From the NCBI GenBank assembly GCA_026745465.1, contig JACYXH010000781.1:733501-797500 (forward strand): a DNA stretch of 64,000 nucleotides, given 5' to 3'. Positions 56,195-64,000 of this stretch are shown in pieces; the stretch's first letter is position 1, and every line of letters begins with the position of its first letter. Under the pieces are notes generated by a model, which searched no databases, was not told the DNA's origin, and saw only the letters and a program-made list of their open reading frames with translations. The translations under genes were made by a program, and so were the position numbers. The stretch is from Lota lota. Lineage: Eukaryota > Chordata > Actinopteri > Gadiformes > Lotidae.

Positions 56195-59100
56195 GTGAGT
56201 CATCTTATCCCTCTTTCTTCTTAACTCTGTTCTTTCAATTCCATTCAATTAAAGAGAGCTTTGTCATCTATTGGCATGGAAAATAATCATTTGCATTGCC
56301 AAAGCAGTTTGAAAAGGAAACAATTTGTGTCCTCCCTCTCCTCTCTGTAGAGATTACATAAAGATGTGTTCTGTAATTTGGAGAGAGGACCCTGGAGCAG
56401 TGTTAGTTAAACATTTCCCTAGCAGCTCGGTCAAAACAATCCAGTAAGAAGCTACTTTATGACCAACCTTTAACCCCAACACTCTGCACTGGGAGTTAAC
56501 AAGGGAAACTCTTCTCGTCTTCAACTTTCCAAAAGGTTCCTTCCAACTGTCTCCACGCAACAACCCCATAATCTCCAGTTCTCTATGAAATCAAAACATG
56601 TAAACATTTCCAAGTAGTTCTTGAGGCGTTACTGCCATGCATGTTTTCCTGCAAGGGTTCGTTCCAAAGTCCAATCCATCGTTACCATGCTTATTATGTC
56701 TGGCAGAATATCAACAGAGGATCCAGTTACCACGGGCTGGTGACTGTGAATGACGTCATGGTCGTCATAGTGACGTCCTGGCAGTTATGTCATAGTGCTG
56801 GCATTTTGTAGCCCTCTTCCAGGTGTCTGCCAGGAATGTGTCAGCTACATTTCCCCTAGAGGTCAGCATGGACACCTGGGCGGAGAACTGCTGGATCATG
56901 ATCAACATCTGGACGCTTGCTTGGATGTTGCATGCCATTGCTAACCTGTTCCAACGGTACGAGTTCCCTCACCAGTTACTTAACACCACTGTTGATTGCT
57001 GATTAATTGCTAATGCGACACACCTGTCCTCCGGTTGTTGAAACTGAATTGAAGGGGCATTAATAGGGAAGCGGATGTGAGATGTTAGGCACAGCAGAGC
57101 TGAGATGTTAGGTACAGCAGGGCTGAGATGTTAGGCGCAGCAGGGCTGAGATGTTAGGCGCAGCAGGGCTAGGAGGTTAGGTACAGCAGAGCTAGGAGGT
57201 TAGGTACAGCAGAGCTAGGAGGTTAGGTACAGCAGGGCTGAGAAGACAGCAAGGCTGAAAGGTTGTTACAGTGGGACGGAGATGTTGAATACAGCAGGGC
57301 TGATATGTAAGGTACAGCAGGGATGATATGGTTGATGTTGACTCCCTGGTGTGTAGATCCGTAGTCGGACGTCTGTCCTGCAACCCAGAGATCCACTCCC
57401 CTCTGTTCTTCCTCATCTGGATCACCATCAGTATGTTCAGGATGTCTGGGATCATCCACTGGTCCAGATAGTAAGAGGTTTTCAATTAACATTTCATGCA
57501 CATACACACACACACACACACAAACACACACACCTAAAAGTGTTCTTTTGCTGTGGTTGCAGTGATCTGGTGGGGGCGTTGCTATCCAGGTGGCTGGTGG
57601 TGGTGTGTAGTTTCTCCACCCTGGTAATGTCCTACCGTAACCTGGCCCACCACACCTCCTGGCTGCAAATCAATCACCCAGCACAAATCTGCTGGACACG
57701 ATACCTGGTACACACTATAACACAACAATACAACAAGACTCTTTACAGTTAGAGATATAGAGCTGTGGTGATGATGATGTTGATGTCTGTCTGTGTCTGT
57801 CTGTCTATCTGCCTGTCTCTCTGTCTGCCTGCCTACCTGCCTGTCTGTGTGTTACTGTCTGCCTTTCTGTCCACAGGTCCAGAACGGTGTCGCTGTGTTC
57901 TGCTGCTGGTCTCTAATGGAGGCGCTGGTGGTTCTGGGTCAGGTCCTCTGCTACCTGGGGGGCCTCCAGGACTCCCTGGTCAGCTCCATCATCCTCACCC
58001 TCATCCTCATCTTCATCGTCACCTGGTACGACCCTGTCACGCCCATCACCTCGTACAGAGGAACCTCAGCTGGACTGAAGGATGTGTTACAGAATCAAAC
58101 CTAGTGACTTCACGTGGGTGTGTCCACCCAGATGTATGATGGATAGATCAGCCTACCAGTTGGTACAGGGTAGACTGATCAACCTCACCTGGTGTTTTTT
58201 TTTAGGGTCCTTTAAAGTCCTTCCTCCAGACAAAAAACACCCAGAACCGCTGTGGTTTTGACTTCCTGTTGACGTCTTCCTGTTGTGTGTGTTAAGTGTG
58301 TTATTGTGTGTGTGTTAAGTGTGTTGTAACTGTTCCCCTCAGGTTTGTGCTTGAGAGCATCATGTTCCCCAGACTCCTATGCTACACCTTCACCGTGCAC
58401 CCCACCCTGATCCTGGGGCTTGGAGCCATGTTCACCGCCAGCTACCATGTCCAAACCATGGCTGCTAACACCATCTACTGTGGTGAGACACTATACCATA
58501 ACTTATCTTAACTGTACCTTACCTTTACTACACCTAACCGGAATCACACCTTAAGCTTACCCTAACCACACCATCTACTGTGGTGGCACTTCACCACTTC
58601 TTAACTAGACCTTAACTACACCTTACCTTAACTACACTATCTAGTGTGGTGAGACACTTAGTACACCTACGTTAACTACACCATACATTAGCAACACCAT
58701 CTACTGTAGTGAGACACTTAACTACTACTTAACTAGACCTCAACTACACCTACCTTTAGTACACCTGACCTTAACAACATAATCTACTGTGGTGACACTT
58801 AACCACTTCTTAACTAGAACTTAACTACACCTACCTTAACTACCTACACCTTACCATAACTACTCCATCTACTCTGGTGAGACACTTAACTACACCTAAC
58901 CTCAACTACACCCTACATTAACTACACCCTACCTTAACTACACCCAATTATTAGCCACACCTTATCTACACACAGCTTACCTTAATCACGCTTCACTCAT
59001 CTCGGTCTCTGATCGAGTGTCTTCTTCTCTATCTCCAGTTGAATACCGTCACTTCATGTAATCATGTCTTAACATATGTGATCACATCATTTAATGCCTC

Positions 59101-59392
59101 ATTATTTATAATGTGTCATGTAGCACTTCTCTAAATGTAAGTCCACATGGTGAGAAGAGAAACTGACCTGCTAAGGTGTGTTTCAGGTGTTGTGATGGTG
59201 TTGGCCACCTGCTTCAGCATCTCCAAAACCGTCTCCGGCTGTTTTCTTAACGATGACCCCTCTGTGAACTCTCCGGTGGAGTTCGACTTGACCTCGGAGG
59301 GATGTAAGACCGTCTGCCAGGCGGAGAACAACAAGACCAAACACATCAAGCCTGTTGCGAACATCCTCAAGAAAATACTCGGCAACGTTTGA
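56038..59392 (+). CDS. Eight-pass membrane protein B, paralogue of A, seven coding exons
   Basis: I joined exons 56038-56194, 56845-56956, 57357-57470, 57563-57707, 57877-58025, 58343-58482 and 59187-59392. All have GT-AG borders. The phases 1,2,2,0,2,1 are identical to gene A and give 340 codons plus TGA. Exons 3, 4 and 5 (114, 145, 149 nt) have exactly the lengths seen in A. About eight membrane segments are visible (for example AAIALATITYILCEVVHCLA, CWIMINIWTLAWMLHAIANL, SIILTLILIFIVTWFVLE). The signature VQNGVAVFCCWSL matches VQNGVALYAVWGS of A. B has a longer polar N-terminus and a hydrophilic, Cys- and Lys-containing C-terminal tail of about 45 residues that A lacks. Exon 2 is 33 nt shorter than in A. 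Function is unknown. Confidence 0.82.
56845..56956 (+). CDS. Membrane protein B, exon 2
   Basis: Of three nearby AGs, only gaatgtgtcag at 56844 keeps the frame. It gives (A)TFPLEVSMDTWAENCW and WTLAWMLHAIANLFQ. The other two give a stop codon or a shifted, unlike peptide. The junction creates an NAT glycosylation motif. Confidence 0.75.
57080..57330. repeat. 22-bp GAGATGTTAGGCACAGCAGGGCT minisatellite in intron 2 of gene B
   Basis: About eleven units of gatgttaggcacagcagggc and variants, ending 27 bp before exon 3. Confidence 0.88.
57357..57470 (+). CDS. Membrane protein B, exon 3
   Basis: Acceptor ggtgtgtag, donor GTAAGA. It encodes SVVGRLSCNPEIHSPLFFLI and SMFRMSGIIHWSR. Confidence 0.83.
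57563..57707 (+). CDS. Membrane protein B, exon 4
   Basis: Acceptor tggttgcag, donor GTACAC. It encodes DLVGALLSRWLVVVCSFSTL and QINHPAQICWTRYL. Confidence 0.83.
57877..58025 (+). CDS. Membrane protein B, exon 5
   Basis: Acceptor tgtccacag, donor GTACGA. It encodes VQNGVAVFCCWSLMEALVVL and SIILTLILIFIVT. Confidence 0.85.
58343..58482 (+). CDS. Membrane protein B, exon 6
   Basis: Acceptor cccctcag, donor GTGAGA. It encodes FVLESIMFPRLLCYTFTVHP and GLGAMFTASYHVQTMAANTI. Confidence 0.85.
58490..58975. repeat. CTTAACTACACCTTACC repeat in intron 6 of gene B
   Basis: Imperfect repeats of acttaactacacctaacc. Several contain catctactgtggtgagacac, which is the exon 6 end plus its donor. Confidence 0.85.
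59187..59392 (+). CDS. Membrane protein B, exon 7 with stop
   Basis: Acceptor gtgtttcag. It encodes VVMVLATCFSISKTVSGCFL, then a polar tail with four cysteines in all and ILKKILGNV before TGA. Confidence 0.84.
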
Positions 59393-59448
59393 GTTGTTCA
59401 AATGAAAAGAACAAACATCATGCGCCTGACCCCGTCTCTGTGTTTGTG

Positions 59449-59458
59449 AATAAATAAA
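59449..59458 (+). terminator. Poly(A) signal of membrane gene B
   Basis: Two overlapping AATAAA hexamers (59449 and 59453), 57-61 bp after the TGA, so the 3' UTR is very short. Confidence 0.75.
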
Positions 59459-59948
59459 GCAAACTGTGTCTACTCATCATTTTACGTGTCTTAGTTTGGT
59501 TAATGATTGGTATTTTGTATGCACCACAGAGTTATCGACAGCAGGGTGTGCTAAGGAAACACGTCACAAAACAGGGACTTCATATATGATCATATGGGCT
59601 CCAGCTCGATTGTAAACTTCACGCAATCTCCCGTTAGATTGAACAATGATTACATTGTTGAGTGTGAAATACGATTTGTGTTTTTTTTATACATATCACT
59701 ACATGGCATAAGTCTTTCATTTTGCGTGGTGAAATTACCATTCATTTCCCCCCCCATCTCATCCCTGCTCGCCGCTTACACTACGCAAAAGAAATCGAAA
59801 GGATAATTTAGCGACCTGACGGTGAATATCTTTGGTTTGACCCGGAGCTCAGTCTGTTGACATCGCAGGGAAATTCAATTAAGGAATCTGGATTGCAATT
59901 TAAACTGGCCAGTGATCATCCAGTGCGAAAGTATAGTGTAATTTCGGA

Positions 59949-60053
<105 letters not shown>

Positions 60054-60827
60054 TATCTAGGTAATTCGGCGAAATAATCAGACAGGGTTTTGTGATGTTT
60101 TGAAAGGAATTCGATATCAAACAGACTGTCTATGATGAAGTGATCCGACACTAGAGAATAAAGCGCTGCGGTGACTCTTCTCAACACAACTGAACATGAA
60201 CTCTCTCTGCTCTACAACAATATGCTCTGCGTTCAATTCATTCTTATTTAATTTCAATGAAAACAATTTATAAACAACATGGATTATTGTTGTCATTAAT
60301 ATTGAATGCCGACTGACTGCCGTTCCCACAAACCAATAAATGTGTGTTCATTGGCAGGCTTAGGGGCGGTGAAATGCCCTCTGCACGTCAATACAGGACA
60401 ACCTCAATGGACTCTAGGTAATTTCCGTAGGGGGAAACAATGGTCCTTGTTTGTTGTGTAGTGTGGAAGGTAGTGTGTACTCGTTTGTAGTCAGTGTATT
60501 GTTTTGTTTATGATTTGTAACACGGAGAGAGCTTTTTAAAGCATTGAAAATGGATGTCCTGAGCAACGTTACGTTATTTGATTCTGTTTCATCGAATGCG
60601 TGTTCAGTCCACAAGATTGGTGAAATTAGGGATTTCCAGTGACTTTGTTTCAATATTTCTTAACCCGAACAGGAAAGACGGGTTGGTACTACAGTACTTG
60701 CAAGCTCACACGACTTATGCATGTCATAACCCCAATATGCAGGGCCGCCCTTAAGACTTTTGATTGGTTTTGCAAGGCAGGTTTTTATTAACCTCTCTAG
60801 TTGAGTGAAGCGTTTACAGACTGAGGT

Positions 60828-60888
60828 AATGGTTAGGGTCATGGTTCGGGGTTAGGGTCATGGTTCAGGGTTAGGGTCAGGGTTAGAT
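60828..60888. repeat. GGTTAGGGTCATGGTTCAGG repeat
   Basis: Three or four degenerate units containing ggttaggg. Confidence 0.75.
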
Positions 60889-61071
60889 ACTGGTGTTTGT
60901 TATCTGAATACATCTTTGTATCTTGTCTAGCTGCTTTATTAAATTACACTGTTTTACATTCTGCAGGGGTCTCGGATTTACTTCAGGCTCATGACGCCGG
61001 TCATTCATTAGTTCTGCTGCACTGAACACAACGTTACAGCCGCTGAAGAGTCCGTCTGAACCTAACCCACT

Positions 61072-62085
61072 ACCTGAAACACCTACAACCTGAAACACAT
61101 ACTACCTGAAACACATACTACCTGAAACACCTGCAACCTGAAACACCTGCGACCTGAAACACCTACAACCTGAAACACATACAACCTGAAACACCTGCGA
61201 CCTGAAACACCTACAACCTGAAACACATACAACCTGAAACACCTGCAACCTGAAACACATACAACCTGAAACACCTGCAACCTGAAACACCTGCTACCTG
61301 AAACACCTACAACCTGAAACACCTACAACCTGAAACACATACAACCTGAAATGCCTGCTACCTGAAACACCTACAACCTGAAACACCTGCAACCTGAAAC
61401 ACCTGTAAACTGAAACACCTGCAACCTGAAACACCTGCAACCTGAAACACCTGTAACCTGAAACACCTGTAAACTGAAACACCTGCAACCTGAAACACCT
61501 GCGACCTGAAACACCTGTAAACTGAAACACCTGCGACCTGAAACACCTGCAACCTGAAACACCTGTAACCTGAAACACCTGCAACCTGAAACACATACAA
61601 CCTGAAACACCTGCAACCTGAAACACCTGTAACCTGAAACACCTACAACCTGAAATGCCTGCTACCTGAAACACCTATAACCTGAAAGACCTGCAACCTG
61701 AAATGCCTGCAACCTGAAACACCTGCAACCTGCTGCCTGAAACACCTGTAACCTGAAATGCCTGCTACATAAAACACCTGAAACACCTGATACTTTAACA
61801 CCTGCTACATTAATACCTGCTACCTGCTACATTAACACATGCTACCTGAAACACCTGCTACCTTAACACCTGCTACTTTAACACCTGTTACCTGAAACAC
61901 CTGCTACCTTAACACCTGCTACCTGAAATACCTGCTACCTTAACTCCTGCTACTTTAACACCTGTTACCTGAAACACCTGCTACCTTAACACCTGCTACC
62001 TGAAACACCTGCTACCTTAACACCTGTTACCTGAAACACCTGCTGCCTTAACACCTGCTACCTGAAACACCTGCTACCTGCTGTA
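61072..62085. repeat. 15-bp CCTGAAACACCTGCAA minisatellite, about 1 kb
   Basis: About 65 units. Up to about 61740 the unit is acctgaaacacctgc. After that it mixes with acctgctaccttaac units. Confidence 0.93.
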
Positions 62086-64000
62086 GAGATGCCTTCACAT
62101 ACACTCAAAAAAATATTAATATATATAATTAATATATCATATAATATTAATTATATATATCATATTATATATCATATATATGTATATATATAGCCTCAAT
62201 ATAATGTATATTGTACATCTATCAATCCATCCACCGTCCTCAACATTCCCAGGAATACCACCTTCTAGAACGAGCATGTGTGTATGTGTGTGTGTGTGTG
62301 TGTGCCTGTCAGATGTAGTGCAATAGGTTGTTTTTTCTCTGAGCCCTTCGCCTGGGATCCTCTCTATTGTCCTCACTAACGTCTGGTCCATCCAAGCACA
62401 TGCACACACGCCTACACGGACAGGCTCTCATGAGAACCAGATCAACAGAAATGTTGACAGCCTCAGCCTGTTCTATAAAATGTCTCATGAATGAACAGTA
62501 AAATATGTTCCATAGAGAATGTAAATACGAGCATAACATAATAATATAATGTGCCTAACACATGTGCTGTAGGACCTTGACTTGGTGGAAATGTGTTACG
62601 TTAATGAACCCCCGGTCCAGTTATTAACAGATAATGACAGACAGTTATTACCACCACGCTAGTTTTATATTTAGCTGTATTTTGGAAAAATACAACATGC
62701 ATGAAGAGGGTTGCACAACTAGTCTTTCTGCTAGCAGTTAGCGACGTTTGTTGGGAATGGTAGTAGATAGCGGTGGATGTACTTCGTAGTCGTAACTAGC
62801 AATAGAAGTTAGCGACATAACTAATGACCAACGCTTACTATCCCCGCTAACGACGGTAGTTAAGAGTGGTAGTAGTAGGAGTGGTGTGTTGGTAAGCACT
62901 GGTGGTAGTTAGCAATGGTAATTAGCGACAGAAGTAGTTAGCGGTCTGAATATAAAACCATCACAACCAGGAAGCAAAGACTACGCTGATTGTTCTGTAC
63001 AATGTCCATGCCTTTAAAGCTGTGTTAAGCGTTGTCAATGCTGATCTTAATGATGGAGAAACCATCCATTATGCAATCATTAGCTGGGATCGCAGAGAGG
63101 TCGTCGTCAGGTACCTGAGTCACACGTCAACGGAGGTGTGGGGCTCTGATTGCTGGAGATCAGCGGGTGGAGGGTCCTCCGGCGGTCCCACGACCCACCG
63201 ATGAAGCACCCTGGATGGCATCGAACCTACAGCTCCCAGGAACACTTCTCATTACTGCTGGAGCTCTTCTGGAGTACCCTCAGAGACTCAACCGTCTGAA
63301 GGAGAGAAGAAAGACTGTCAACACCACCACCTCCTCCCCCTTATCCTCTCCCCTATTCCCCCTACCTCCTCCTCCTCTCAATCTCCCTCCGCTTCCTTTC
63401 TCATGTTCTTTCTTCTCCTCCCCCACCTCCTCCCAATCCTGTCACATCCTCCCCCACCTCCTCTCTCTTTCCTACCTCCACTTATTTCCTCCCCATCTCC
63501 CCTTACTCCTCTTCTCCCAACTACATCCTCTCCCCTCCACCTCTTTCTTACCGCCTCCTCCCCACCTTCACCAACCCACCTTACCCCCCACCTCCTCCAT
63601 CATCTCTCCACCTTCACTCCTCTCTCTCTCTCCTCTCTTCTCCTCCCCTCTCCTCACCCAACCTCCGCTCCCCTCCCCTCTACTCCACCTCCTCTTGCTG
63701 TTTCCTAGTATGACACCACTTTATAATTAATAATAGAGGAAAGACCACGGTCACTTTGAATATTAATATTATTATAATTTCAGAATGGTATGTTCAGAAG
63801 TATTTTATGGAAAACGAGATGGTTTCCTGTTGGGAAACCATGATGATGGCTGATGATTGCGATGGTTCTCCGTTCTGACATCTTCTAGATCATCTTCTAC
63901 ACGCACTAATAAGATATATTGGATCACAAATAATCTAATTGATCAAATCAGCCATTATTATATTACTATATTTAAGTGCCAGTACTTGCTTCAGTGATAC
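62086..64000. other. Gene-free right end of the window
   Basis: It contains an AT-rich palindromic stretch at 62110-62195, GTTAGCGAC-rich DNA at 62720-62950 and pyrimidine-rich DNA at 63330-63700. A non-repetitive segment at 63030-63310 is open on the plus strand but not recognised. Confidence 0.4.

Noticed and set aside
56812-56838. Alternative acceptors for exon 2 of membrane gene B at ccag near 56821 and 56833
   Set aside because: One shifts the frame away from the family-like peptide and the other meets a TAG; only the AG at 56843-56844 keeps the frame to exon 3.
61294-61674. Minus-strand frames with GVSGCRCFR repeats
   Set aside because: They are the translation of the 15-bp minisatellite, with no supporting gene structure.
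63022-63310. Possible exon near the right end
   Set aside because: Frames of 45-60 codons are open but match nothing I know and lack consistent splice borders.

Overview
This window is nuclear DNA from a vertebrate, most likely a ray-finned (teleost) fish. It shows split genes with GT-AG introns, tRNA-derived SINEs with a typical fish 3' tail, hAT-like non-autonomous elements, and a very high load of dinucleotide microsatellites and minisatellites. I see no bacterial or viral genes, operons, CRISPR arrays or structural RNA genes. The species cannot be fixed from the sequence; the repeat density recalls short-tandem-repeat-rich genomes such as gadiforms, but that is only an impression.

Region 1 (1-5154, minus strand) carries the 5' coding half of a DLGAP/SAPAP postsynaptic scaffold gene, closest to dlgap1. 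Four consecutive coding exons (5133-4015, 2695-2478, 1464-1284, 662-395) join in frame with phases 0, 2, 0 and 1 and give 595 codons. The rest of the gene lies to the left of the window. A CpG-rich block at about 42.72-43.02 kb, ending in a minus-strand donor, is a candidate non-coding first exon and promoter, which would make intron 1 about 37.6 kb.

Region 2 (5.3-42.7 kb) has no convincing coding exon. It holds long (CT)n, (GT)n and (CA)n arrays, many minisatellites, SINEs and MITE-like elements. Its main structure is a nearly identical tandem duplication: 11464-19133 is repeated at about 19134-23728, the second copy lacking about 2.9 kb. The junction lies inside a minisatellite that has 156-bp higher-order periodicity.

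Region 3 (43-49 kb) is mostly simple repeats with one well-preserved SINE. Region 4 (49.2-59.5 kb, plus strand) holds two head-to-tail paralogous genes for eight-pass membrane proteins of 312 and 340 residues. Each has seven coding exons with the same intron phases (1,2,2,0,2,1). The second gene has a TATA box only about 265 bp after the poly(A) signal of the first. Their function is unknown. Region 5 (59.5-64 kb) is intergenic, with a (CA)n tract, a 1-kb minisatellite and pyrimidine-rich sequence.

The points most worth a second look are the tandem pair of uncharacterised membrane-protein genes with a decayed partial duplicate of exon 5, repeat tracts lying directly against splice sites in both loci, and the recent-looking 7.7-kb duplication, which may be a real copy-number change or an assembly artefact.
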